Source: Streptomyces sp. BV286 (lineage in GTDB: Bacteria; Actinomycetota; Actinomycetes; Streptomycetales; Streptomycetaceae). Taken from it: DNA of 64,000 nucleotides. Made by a program: the position numbers and the translations under genes. The first letter of the stretch is position 1, and each line of letters begins with the position of its first letter. Shown piece after piece: positions 9,669 to 19,122 of this stretch. The notes under the pieces are model-generated. The model was not told the DNA's origin. It saw only the letters and a list, made by a program, of their open reading frames with translations, and ran no database searches. Location: positions 1-64,000 of the forward strand of contig NZ_JAHRIB010000028.1 in assembly GCF_019090165.1 (NCBI RefSeq). Direction: 5' to 3'.

Positions 9669-10475
9669 TCAGTGCCGTGGCTCCCAGCGGAACCACCGCC
9701 GTACAGCAAACACCGACAGTACGAGCCAGGCCACCGCTGTGGCGATGGCGCCCAGGGCGTCGTACGCGCCGAGGTCTCCGGTCCAGCCGCCGCGGAGGAG
9801 GGTGATCACCGGGGACAGCGGCAGCAGTTCACAGACGGCGGCGAGCCGGTCGGGCATGAGCTCGAACGGAATGAAGGTGCCGGAACCCATCATGGACACG
9901 AGCAGCAAAGGCATCGCCGCGACCTGGGCGCCTTCCAGGCTCCTGCTGAAGCTCGCGACGACGGCCGCGATGGCGGGCCACATGGCGAGTCCCAGCAGCA
10001 GGCCCAGAACGGCGAGGTGCGGTGCCTCCGGCGCCCCCAGGTCGAGGAGTGCCGCGCACGCGACCGTCAGGACCACGCACTGGACGAGGCCGATCAGGAC
10101 CGACGGCAGCGCGGCGCCCGCCAGGATCTCCGCGTCCCGCAGCTCCCCGGTGCGCAGCCGCTTGAGCACCAGCTCCTCACGCCGGGCGGCGTAGACGCTC
10201 ACCAGCGAGCTGTAGACGGCGAAGAGCAGGGAGAAGCCGATGGCGGAGGGCAGGATGACCGAGCCGACCGAGAGCCCCGCCTCCTGCAGGTCCATGTCCT
10301 CGACCACCCCGCGAAGGCTGAACGGCATGATCAGCGGCACGAACAGGGCCGCGAAGAACGTGGCCTTGCTGCGGGCGAGCAGCGTCAGTTCGGCCCGCGC
10401 GAGGGCCGTCATCCGCCGTGCGGCGGTCGCGGTCGGACCGGCCTGTGCGGTGGTGGTCATCGTCTCCGCGCTCAT
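9669..10475 (-). CDS. ABC-2-type transporter permease
   Basis: This 268-residue integral membrane protein has about six hydrophobic helices in the usual ABC-2 arrangement and the family's ARREELVLKRLRTGELRD loop (about 95-113) between helices 2 and 3. It pairs with the ATP-binding protein encoded immediately upstream, which it overlaps by 4 bases (ATGA). Together they form a DrrAB-like exporter of unknown substrate, possibly a lipid, a lipophilic drug or an antimicrobial peptide. The downstream kinase gene begins 36 bases further on, so the four genes probably share one transcript. Confidence 0.88.
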   Translation of the reverse strand: MSAETMTTTAQAGPTATAARRMTALARAELTLLARSKATFFAALFVPLIMPFSLRGVVEDMDLQEAGLSVGSVILPSAIGFSLLFAVYSSLVSVYAARREELVLKRLRTGELRDAEILAGAALPSVLIGLVQCVVLTVACAALLDLGAPEAPHLAVLGLLLGLAMWPAIAAVVASFSRSLEGAQVAAMPLLLVSMMGSGTFIPFELMPDRLAAVCELLPLSPVITLLRGGWTGDLGAYDALGAIATAVAWLVLSVFAVRRWFRWEPRH

Positions 10476-11434
10476 GCCACACGCTCCTTCTCCGCCGTCA
10501 TCTCCGACGTCTGCGACGCTTCACGGGCTATCCGCAGGAACGCCTCCTCCAGCGACCCCGACCGGACATCGAGCCCTCGCAGCTCGACGCCTGCCCGCTG
10601 GGCCCAGACGAGGAGCTCGGTGGCGGCCCGCTGCAGCTCGAGCGTCCGCAGCCGGATCGTCCGGCCCTCCATCTCGTGGCCGGTGACCCCGACCGAGGCG
10701 AGCGGCGGCAGATCGCCGGGGAAGTAGCCGTCGGGCAGTTCGAAGGAGATCCGGGACGGCTGGGAGGCGGTCACCTCGGCCGGGGTACCGGTGACGGCGA
10801 TGCGCCCGGCGTGCAGGATGGCGAGCCGGTCGGCGAGCCCTTCCGCCTCCTCCAGGTAGTGCGTGGTCAGCACCACGGTGGTGCCCGTCTCGCGCAGCTG
10901 GCGCACCAACTCCCAGGTCTCCTGGCGCCCTTCGGCGTCGAGTCCGGTCGTCGGCTCGTCCAGGAAGAGCACCTCGGGCCGGCCGAGGACCGCGCACGCC
11001 AGGTCGAGCCGCCGCTTCTCGCCCCCGGACAGCTGCTTCACGCGTACTCCGGCCCTGCGGGTCAGGCCGACCAGTGACAGCGCCTCGCTCTCCGGCCGGG
11101 CACCGCTCGTGCAGCCCGCCCACATCCGTACCGTCTCCGCGACGGTCAGTTCGGACGAGAAGCCGCCTTCCTGGAGCATGACGCCGATGCGCGGGCGCAC
11201 CTTGGCGCGTTCGGTGTACGGATCGTGGCCGAGGACGCGCACCTGGCCGCCGGACGGCGGGGCGAGCCCTTCCATCAGTTCGACGGTGGAGGTCTTGCCC
11301 GCGCCGTTGGTCCCGAGCAGCGCGAACAGTTCGCCCCGGCCGACCGTGAAGGACACCCCCCGTACGGCTTCGAACTCGCCCCCGTACACGCGGCGTAGAT
11401 CAGTGACCTCAATCACGTGTTCATTCGTGTTCAT
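10472..11434 (-). CDS. ABC transporter ATP-binding protein (DrrA-like)
   Basis: This 320-residue ATPase has Walker A GTNGAGKT (41-48), the Q-loop at VMLQEGGF, the signature LSGGEKRR (135-142) and Walker B EVLFLDEPTTGLD (about 154-166). A C-terminal extension of about 90 residues resembles the regulatory tail of DrrA-type drug exporters. It is the first gene of the leftward ABC-permease-kinase-regulator operon. ATG 11434 is preceded by GGGGAGG. The operator-like repeats at 11478-11504 sit 44-70 bases upstream, as expected for feedback control by the response regulator of the same operon. Confidence 0.92.
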   Translation of the reverse strand: MNTNEHVIEVTDLRRVYGGEFEAVRGVSFTVGRGELFALLGTNGAGKTSTVELMEGLAPPSGGQVRVLGHDPYTERAKVRPRIGVMLQEGGFSSELTVAETVRMWAGCTSGARPESEALSLVGLTRRAGVRVKQLSGGEKRRLDLACAVLGRPEVLFLDEPTTGLDAEGRQETWELVRQLRETGTTVVLTTHYLEEAEGLADRLAILHAGRIAVTGTPAEVTASQPSRISFELPDGYFPGDLPPLASVGVTGHEMEGRTIRLRTLELQRAATELLVWAQRAGVELRGLDVRSGSLEEAFLRIAREASQTSEMTAEKERVA

Positions 11435-11477
11435 GAGACAAGCCTCCCCGCCGTCGGGGGCGTCCGGCAGTGCGAGC

Positions 11478-11504
11478 TGTCATCGCCGTACATGACAAAT
11501 GTCA
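11478..11504. promoter_or_regulatory. Stacked inverted repeats upstream of the ABC/two-component operon
   Basis: TGTCAT (11478-11483) and ATGACA (11492-11497) form an inverted repeat with an 8-base spacer. TGACA (11493-11497) and TGTCA (11500-11504) form a second one with a 2-base spacer, so three half-sites share the middle one. NarL/FixJ-family regulators often bind such arrays. I infer that this is the autoregulatory site of the response regulator at 7633-8253. Confidence 0.55.
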
Positions 11505-11561
11505 GACGGCCGGCCCGGGTGCCGACGCAGGCATACGGGAGGTGCGGACGCAGGCACACGA

Positions 11562-11594
11562 GAAAGGCCCCGGTCGCGATGACCGGGGCCTTTC
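11562..11594. terminator. Terminator after tRNA-Gly copy 2
   Basis: A 14-bp stem, GAAAGGCCCCGGTC / GACCGGGGCCTTTC, has loop GCGAT. It lies downstream of the minus-strand tRNA-Gly genes at 11614-11837. Its stem core and loop match the hairpin at 7490-7520. Confidence 0.85.
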
Positions 11595-11613
11595 TCTCAC
11601 TGCTTCTCACTGG

Positions 11614-11686
11614 AGCGGACGACCAGGTTCGAACTGGCGACCTCAACCTTGGCAAGGTTGCGCTCTACCAACTGAGCTACGTCCGC
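11614..11686 (-). tRNA. tRNA-Gly(GCC), copy 2
   Basis: This 73-base gene is identical to the tRNA at 7537-7609: acceptor GCGGACG, anticodon GCC, T-loop TTCGAAC, no encoded CCA. It follows the unusual tRNA-Gly(UCC) gene on the same strand, 79 bases downstream, so the two may be processed from one transcript ending at the 11562 hairpin. Confidence 0.96.
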
Positions 11687-11765
11687 ATTGCCTCCGACCG
11701 GCTTTCACCGATCGGCGCGGGCACCAGCCTACCTGATCCAAAGAGCGACCAGGTCGGTGATGCAG

Positions 11766-11837
11766 AGCGGGTGACAGGAATTGCACACTGCGCCTTCCCC
11801 CTGGAAGGGGGATGTTCTGCTACTGAACTACACCCGC
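11766..11837 (-). tRNA. Divergent tRNA-Gly(UCC) with abnormal D-loop and T-arm
   Basis: These 72 bases on the minus strand have intact acceptor (GCGGGTG/CACCCGC), D (GTTC/GAAC) and anticodon (TCCCC/GGGGA) stems. The anticodon loop is CTTCCAG, giving UCC, and the discriminator is T. The elbow is abnormal. The D-loop reads AGTAGCA instead of the usual AATGGTA, losing G18. The T-arm reads CAGTGTGCAATTCCTGT, with no TTC core; in standard register only one Watson-Crick pair and one G-U can form, and a shifted register gives a 4-bp stem with an oversized loop. The perfect stems argue against simple decay. It may be specialised for something other than translation, such as donating glycine to the peptidoglycan bridge. 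CCA is not encoded. Confidence 0.8.
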
Positions 11838-12074
11838 GTGACTCCGTGAGCCGGGCCTTTCGGCCTTGCCCCTCGGCGTGCTCCAGACTCTAGCTGATCG
11901 GCGGGGGTGCAGCGCAAGTCGGCTGTCCCCAGGGCCCGATGACGGGCCCCGGCGCCCGGCGCCGAGGACCCTGACCGGCCCGTACGCACCCGCGCCCGAG
12001 CGCGTCCCCCGGCCCGCGGGGGCCGCGCCCGGGACAACCGGAGGCCCTGCCTCACCTCCGCGGGACGGCTCCGC

Positions 12075-12392
12075 TCACTGAGCCGCGGTGAACGCCTCGT
12101 AGACCTTCTTGGGGATGCGTCCGCGGGCGGGCACCTCCAGCTTGTTGGACTGGGCCCAGGCCCGTACGGCCGCCGGGTCGGGGGCCACCGCCGTCTGCCG
12201 GTAGGCCTTGCCGGAGCGCGACCGCTTGCGGCCGGCCTCCAGGTACGGCTCCAGGGCCTTGCGCAGTTTCTCGGCGTTGGCCGGATTCAGGTCGATCTCG
12301 TACGACTTGCCGTCCAGACCGAAGGCGATCGTCTCCGCCGCTTCCGAGCCGTCGATGTCGTCGAAGAGAGTGACTACGACACGCTGCGCCAC
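12075..12392 (-). CDS. lsrL: Lsr2-family nucleoid-associated protein (Lsr2 paralogue)
   Basis: This 105-residue protein matches the Lsr2 family: an N-terminal dimerisation/oligomerisation domain (VVVTLFDDIDGSEAAETIAF, about 5-24) and a C-terminal AT-hook-like DNA-binding domain (about 70-105) carrying VRAWAQSNKLEVPARGRIP, where the RGR triplet inserts into the minor groove. Lsr2 proteins bridge AT-rich DNA and silence horizontally acquired genes and many natural-product clusters. The start is a GTG at 12392 with GAAGGGA upstream. Streptomyces carries two family members. The location just before purS is that of the second one, LsrL; the symbol rests on this context. It might affect expression of the polyketide cluster further right, but nothing here proves that. 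Confidence 0.88.
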   Translation of the reverse strand: MAQRVVVTLFDDIDGSEAAETIAFGLDGKSYEIDLNPANAEKLRKALEPYLEAGRKRSRSGKAYRQTAVAPDPAAVRAWAQSNKLEVPARGRIPKKVYEAFTAAQ

Positions 12393-12752
12393 GAATATCG
12401 GTCCCTTCGTGCGGCACCTCTCCTGCGACGCGCGATGACGTGCGGAGATGCCGACTGTCCGACTGCTTTTATGAGTGATTGGGCAAAGTATCGGCTATTG
12501 CCAATTCATTTGTACAGTGCCGGGCAATCCAATGTGAAGCTCGACTAAATCTGTTGGCGTGTCTCCAAGGCAATAGGGAGCCCGGTCTCGATCCGGATCT
12601 TTCCCAGGATTTTTCGTGAAGGCAGGCCGAGGTTAGGCCGTCGATGCGGAATCGTGATGGCCGTCACGTAGATTCCTACGAATCTACCCGCGTAGAAATT
12701 TTGTACGGGTAGTCTGAACGAACCTGCTCAGCACCACACACCGGGAGTGCCA
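12393..12752. promoter_or_regulatory. Divergent lsrL/purS intergenic region with nested inverted repeats
   Basis: These 360 bases are markedly AT-rich for this genome, especially 12460-12560 and 12640-12715. Two strong inverted repeats lie upstream of purS. GTAGATTC/GAATCTAC has arms at 12668-12675 and 12680-12687. CTACCCG/CGGGTAG has arms at 12684-12690 and 12706-12712. They share bases 12684-12687, so the two hairpins would be mutually exclusive in RNA. They could equally be protein-binding operators. No coding frame is supported. Confidence 0.55.
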
Positions 12753-13016
12753 GTGGCACGCGTCGTAGTCGACGTCATGCTCAAGCCGGAGATCCTCGAC
12801 CCCCAGGGCCAGGCGGTGCAGCGTGCACTGCCGCGCCTCGGTTTCGAAGGCATCTCCGACGTACGTCAGGGAAAGCGATTCGAACTGGAAGTGGACGGAC
12901 CGGTGGACGACGCCGCCCTCGCCCGCATCCATGAACTCGCCGAATCCTTCCTCGCCAACACCGTGATCGAAGACTTCACCGTCAAGGTCGAGGAAGTCGC
13001 GGAGGCCGGAAAGTGA
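12753..13016 (+). CDS. purS: FGAM synthase subunit PurS
   Basis: PurS is the small structural subunit that bridges PurL and PurQ in three-part formylglycinamidine ribonucleotide synthetase and helps ammonia pass between them. The 87-residue protein begins [19 protein letters not shown], as in the family. GTG 12753 is chosen because GGGAG sits 5 bases upstream; GTG 12747 lies within that ribosome-binding site. Its stop overlaps the purQ start by 4 bases (GTGA). It is the first gene of the purSQL operon. Confidence 0.94.
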   Translation: MARVVVDVMLKPEILDPQGQAVQRALPRLGFEGISDVRQGKRFELEVDGPVDDAALARIHELAESFLANTVIEDFTVKVEEVAEAGK

Positions 13017-13713
13017 CCGCTCGTATTGGCGTCGTCACTTTCCCGGGAAGCCTCGACGACCGGGACACGCAGCGCGCGATCAAGCTCGCCGGTGCCGAAC
13101 CCGTCGCGCTCTGGCACAAGGACAAGGACCTCAAGCAGGTCGACGCGGTGGTGCTGTGCGGCGGTTTCTCGTACGGCGACTATCTGCGCGCCGGATCGAT
13201 CGCGCGCTTCTCGCCCGTGATGGAGACCCTCATTGAGCAGGCGAAGTCGGGAATGCCGGTACTCGGCATCTGCAACGGCTTCCAGATCCTCACCGAGGCC
13301 CACCTGCTGCCCGGCGCGATGCTCGGCAACGACCACCTGCACTTCATCTGCCGTGACCAGAAACTGCGGGTGGAGAACGCGGCGACCGCCTGGACCGCCG
13401 ACTACGAGTCCGGCCAGGAGATCAACATCCCGCTGAAGAACATGGACGGGCGGTACGTCGCCGACGAGCACACCCTCGACCTGCTGGAGGCGGAGGGCCG
13501 GGTCGCCTTCCGTTACGTGGTCGACGGCGACTCGGCGGACGGGTACGGCAACCCGAACGGCTCGCTGCGGGACATCGCCGGCATCTCGAACGCGGCCGGC
13601 AACGTCGTCGGTCTGATGCCGCACCCCGAGCACGCGGTCGAGCCGCTCATCGGGTCCGGCCGCACCGACGGCCTCCCCTTCTTCACCTCGATCCTCAAGA
13701 AGCTGGTCAACGC

Positions 13714-13717
<4 letters not shown>
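13013..13717 (+). CDS. purQ: FGAM synthase subunit PurQ (glutamine amidotransferase)
   Basis: PurQ is the class I glutaminase that supplies ammonia for conversion of FGAR to FGAM. It has 234 residues. The nucleophile C87 lies in VLGICNGFQ, and the His and Glu of the triad are in [11 protein letters not shown] near residues 202-212. It begins with GTG overlapping the purS stop and ends with an ATGA overlap with purL, so the three subunits are translationally coupled, in keeping with their 1:1-type assembly. Confidence 0.96.
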
Positions 13718-15990
<2,273 letters not shown>

Positions 15991-16038
15991 GCCGTCCGCC
16001 GGTTCCGCGGCGGTCGCAGCCAGTCGTACGCGGTGGAG

Positions 16039-16069
16039 GGCCCCGTCCGGATCTCCGGGCGGGGCCTTT
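16039..16069 (+). terminator. Terminator of the purSQL operon
   Basis: GGCCCCGTCCGG (16039-16050) and CCGGGCGGGGCC (16055-16066) form a GC-rich stem followed by TTT. It lies 48 bases after the purL stop. Confidence 0.75.
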
Positions 16070-16125
16070 CGCGTGCGCCCGCGAGGGCGGCGCCCCGACG
16101 GCCGTCCGCCGCCTCTTGCTCGCTC

Positions 16126-16141
16126 TTACGTAATTACGTAA
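16126..16141. promoter_or_regulatory. Perfect 16-bp palindrome upstream of the ArsR-like gene
   Basis: TTACGTAATTACGTAA is a perfect palindrome and also two copies of the palindrome TTACGTAA. It ends 9 bases before the ATG at 16151, so it must overlap the promoter or transcript start. It is strikingly AT-rich for this genome. It is very likely the operator of the adjacent regulator. Confidence 0.7.
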
Positions 16142-16150
16142 TCTCGATGC

Positions 16151-16642
16151 ATGGATCTGGAGCAACGCGTCGCGGAACTGGAGCGGCGTCTCGACGCCCT
16201 GGAGGGCGGGCCCTCCCCACGCGTGGGCGCCGGCGACTTCTGGGCTCTCGAAGGGCTCAAGGCACAGCTGGCCCACGAGGCGGACGGCGGAGTGCTGTTC
16301 ACGGGCTCGGTACGGCTGCCGACCGAGGAGCGGTACGAGTGGCAGTACGGCCTGCTCACCGGGCAGTTGCTCGACGCCGACTGGAGCGAGGCGGCCGAGG
16401 CGTTCGCCGCGCTCGGCCACGCCATGCGGCTGCGGCTGCTGCGCGAGATCCTCGGCGGCCGGCGCACGGCCACCGAGCTGGCCGGGCTCGACGACGTGGG
16501 GACGAGCGGCCAGATCTACCACCACCTGCGGCAGTTGACCGCGGCGGGCTGGCTGCGGCAGGCGGGGCGCGGGCGCTACGAGATTCCGGGCAGCCGTGTC
16601 GTGCCCCTCCTCGTGGCGCTGGCCACGGCGCAGCCGGTCTGA
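16151..16642 (+). CDS. ArsR-type winged-helix transcriptional regulator
   Basis: This 163-residue protein has an N-terminal coiled-coil-like stretch (LEQRVAELERRLDALEG), a linker, and a winged-helix DNA-binding domain at about 75-150. That domain contains EAFAALGHAMRLRLLREIL, a pattern typical of ArsR/SmtB-like repressors, then a recognition helix in GQIYHHLRQLTAAGWL. No cysteine metal site is visible, so it is unlikely to be a classical metal sensor. The palindrome at 16126-16141 immediately upstream suggests autorepression. With 33 bases to the next gene, it is probably co-transcribed with the M23 peptidase at 16676. The ligand is unknown. Confidence 0.82.
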   Translation: MDLEQRVAELERRLDALEGGPSPRVGAGDFWALEGLKAQLAHEADGGVLFTGSVRLPTEERYEWQYGLLTGQLLDADWSEAAEAFAALGHAMRLRLLREILGGRRTATELAGLDDVGTSGQIYHHLRQLTAAGWLRQAGRGRYEIPGSRVVPLLVALATAQPV

Positions 16643-16675
16643 GGCAATCGACCACTCTCGGCCCATGGGGGAGCC

Positions 16676-17599
16676 ATGACCGTCCGCAAGACCGCGATGA
16701 TCCTGTACCGGTCGCTGCAACTGACCTTCTTCGGGATGGTCCTGGCCGACGCCTTTGTGCCCGGCTACCCGATCGACTGGGCGTGGGCCTTCGTGCCCCT
16801 CCTCGTGTCGTTCGCCCTGGGGCTGGCCGTGAGCCGGACCGGACCCCGGCGCGAGTGGGCCGACCGCACCCCGGTCGAGGTGGAGCCGCCGGTCAGGGGC
16901 CGTTGGGCCGCCCTGAACAGCCCGGCCACCAAGGTGCCGAGCCATGGCACGCACGCCTACGGCCAGACGTACGCGATCGACATCGTGGCCGAGCCCGCCG
17001 AGCCCGCCGAGCCGGGCGCCGCTCGCGCCGACGGCAAAAGGCGGCCCGCCTTCGCCAAGCTCTGGCCGGTCGTCCGGCACGGTCGTGCCTTCCCCGCGTA
17101 CGACGAGCCGGTGTTCGCGGTGGCGGACGCCACGGTCGTGCACGCGTCCGACCGGATGCGCGACCACCTCAGCCGCAACTCCCTGCCCGCGCTCGCCTAC
17201 TTGATGCTGGTCGAGGCGGCGGTCAGGGAGACCGGCGGCGCGTCCTGGATCACCGGCAACCACGTCGTCCTCGACCTGGGCGACGGGGTGTACGCGATGT
17301 ACGCGCACCTGCGGCGGGGCTCCGTCACCGTCCGGCCCGGCGACCGCGTGCGGGCGGGCCGGCAGATCGCCCGCTGCGGCAACTCGGGCAACTCCACCGA
17401 ACCGCATGTGCACTTCCAGCTGATGGACGGTCCGGACCTGGACTCGGCCCGCGGTGTCCCGTTCACCTGGCGGGGCATCGGTGTTCCGTCCGACGGCGAG
17501 GCGTTCACGGCTTCGGACCAGCCGTCCGCGGTGCCTGGGGTGCCTGGGGCGACCGAGGTGACCGAGGGAGCGCCCGCCGCCGCCCGCGAGGCCCGCTGA
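16676..17599 (+). CDS. Membrane-anchored M23 (LytM-type) peptidase
   Basis: This 307-residue protein has two N-terminal hydrophobic segments (about 14-27 and 33-52), then an M23 zinc-peptidase domain: SHGTHAYGQTYAIDIV (about 89-104) supplies the first metal ligands, VVLDLGDGVYAMYAHL and RCGNSGNSTEPHVHFQ (about 238-253) supply the core and the HxH ligand pair. Such enzymes cut peptidoglycan cross-links, or activate other hydrolases when inactive; the zinc ligands here look intact. The C-terminal tail is Ala/Glu/Pro-rich. The start ATG 16676 follows GGGGGAG. The neighbouring repressor upstream may control it. Confidence 0.82.
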   Translation: MTVRKTAMILYRSLQLTFFGMVLADAFVPGYPIDWAWAFVPLLVSFALGLAVSRTGPRREWADRTPVEVEPPVRGRWAALNSPATKVPSHGTHAYGQTYAIDIVAEPAEPAEPGAARADGKRRPAFAKLWPVVRHGRAFPAYDEPVFAVADATVVHASDRMRDHLSRNSLPALAYLMLVEAAVRETGGASWITGNHVVLDLGDGVYAMYAHLRRGSVTVRPGDRVRAGRQIARCGNSGNSTEPHVHFQLMDGPDLDSARGVPFTWRGIGVPSDGEAFTASDQPSAVPGVPGATEVTEGAPAAAREAR

Positions 17600-17716
17600 T
17601 AACTTCGGCGAGGTTGTGAGGGGGAGGGCCGGTGCCGGTCCCGCAGGGCGTGAGCCGGGCGGTCGGCCCGCTCCCGCCCGCGTCGGACGCACCGTCCCGG
17701 CCCCGTACCGCATTCG

Positions 17717-17748
17717 TCGACCACTCGACCACTCGACCACTCGACCGT
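17717..17748 (+). repeat. Short tandem repeat, 8-bp unit, four copies
   Basis: TCGACCAC is repeated three times (17717-17740) with a fourth imperfect copy TCGACCGT (17741-17748), just before the ribosome-binding site of the gene at 17763. It may vary between strains by slippage. Confidence 0.7.
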
Positions 17749-17762
17749 TCGAAGGGCAGCGC

Positions 17763-19112
17763 GTGAGTTTCCAGTCCGAGCGCACCCCGGACTCCGCCCC
17801 GTACGTACCGTTCCCGCGCTCCCGCCTGCTGACCCCCGACCGGGGCAGCCGGCCGCGCAACGCGCTCAACCAACTCGTCGCCCTGACAGCGGTGTTCGGC
17901 ATCGGCGCGGGCGGCTGGGGGCTGTGGCTGGAGGTCTCCGACCTGCGGGACCGGGCCGCGAGCCGGGAGCGGATCAGCGAGGCGTGCGGCGGTCTGGTCG
18001 ACCCGGACAAGGTGCTTGACCTCAACGGCGGCACGCACCGGGCCCGCGCGGGCACCGACACCGACGACAGCTTCACGGTCGGCTCGCTGCCCGGCGCCTG
18101 CGTGATCTACCGGGTCGACGAACCGGGCACCTCGTACGGGCACTTCGTGCTGACCGTCTACACGAACCCCAGCGACCGGTACGCCAACATCGTCAGCGGC
18201 TGGACGCGCGACCCGTTCGACGAGCGGATACGCGAGACCGACGGCGACCTGACCCGCGAGGCCGACGAGGCACCGGACCATCCGGTCGAGGACGCCGAGC
18301 CGGACGAGGGCGCACTCGGTCACTACGACGACAACAGCGCCACCGTGAAGGCCCTGTGCACGACGGCCGACGGGACGGGCAAGGGCCACGCCACATCCGT
18401 GAACGTCATGGCCGAGGGCTACTACGACGACATCACGTTCCAGGACCGCCAGGCCCTGATCGAGCTCGCCCACGACGCCGCCTTCAAGGCCGCCCACGAA
18501 CTGGGCTGCACGGCCGAGAAGCCCGTGCCGGTCTCGTTCCCGAGGCTCTACGTCCCGCACCCGCGGCTGGTGGACTCGGCGAAGGCCCGGGGCACCTGCC
18601 GCTGGTTCCGCGACTTCGCCGCCCGCGAGGGCCGGGGCCGGCTCCCCGACCGCGCCCTCGACGCCCCGGTCGGCGAGCGGAGCTTCACCGAGAAGTGCCT
18701 CCTGGCGGTGAGCGAGAAGCAGGTCAGGAGTGTCCTGCCCGGCCTCACCGAGGACGAACACCACGGCGCGAAGCTGCGGGACGTGCTGCGGGTCGCGCCC
18801 TGGTGGATGGAGAGCGCATCCGCCTTCGGCGACGAGGCCCGTGAGGTCGTCTCCGAGGACGGCCTCGGCGACGACCAGACCCCGGTGCGTCCCGGCACCG
18901 CGGGCCACGACCGGGCCGCGGGCGTCTGGTGGGCCTCCTCCACCTGCGGGGGTGAGCCGGCCCTCCACACCCTGAGCGTCGACTACCCGTACGACGAGAT
19001 CGTCGAGCAGCGCCTGAAGGCCCTCTTCCACGCCTACGTCGACGACATCACCGCCCGCCGGAACTGCACCGACGTGAAATATCCCAAGCCTTCCGCGTTC
19101 CGCGCGGACTAG
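17763..19112 (+). CDS. Membrane-anchored protein of unknown function
   Basis: I do not recognise this 449-residue protein. It has a cytosolic N-terminus of about 40 residues (with a Pro-Phe-Pro-Arg-Ser-Arg stretch), one membrane segment (LVALTAVFGIGAGGWGLWLE, about 38-57) and a long extracytoplasmic part. The latter contains scattered cysteines (SEACGGL, GACVIY, LGCTAEKP, CRWF, KCLLAV, SSTCGGEP, RRNCTD) that could form disulphides. Some of these occur as two similar halves, each with a Cys, an acidic stretch and an RxNCTD- or GCTAEK-like end. The start is GTG 17763, preceded by GAAGGG. It may be an envelope or secretion-related protein. Confidence 0.7.
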   Translation: MSFQSERTPDSAPYVPFPRSRLLTPDRGSRPRNALNQLVALTAVFGIGAGGWGLWLEVSDLRDRAASRERISEACGGLVDPDKVLDLNGGTHRARAGTDTDDSFTVGSLPGACVIYRVDEPGTSYGHFVLTVYTNPSDRYANIVSGWTRDPFDERIRETDGDLTREADEAPDHPVEDAEPDEGALGHYDDNSATVKALCTTADGTGKGHATSVNVMAEGYYDDITFQDRQALIELAHDAAFKAAHELGCTAEKPVPVSFPRLYVPHPRLVDSAKARGTCRWFRDFAAREGRGRLPDRALDAPVGERSFTEKCLLAVSEKQVRSVLPGLTEDEHHGAKLRDVLRVAPWWMESASAFGDEAREVVSEDGLGDDQTPVRPGTAGHDRAAGVWWASSTCGGEPALHTLSVDYPYDEIVEQRLKALFHAYVDDITARRNCTDVKYPKPSAFRAD

Positions 19113-19122
19113 GCTCGCCGCC

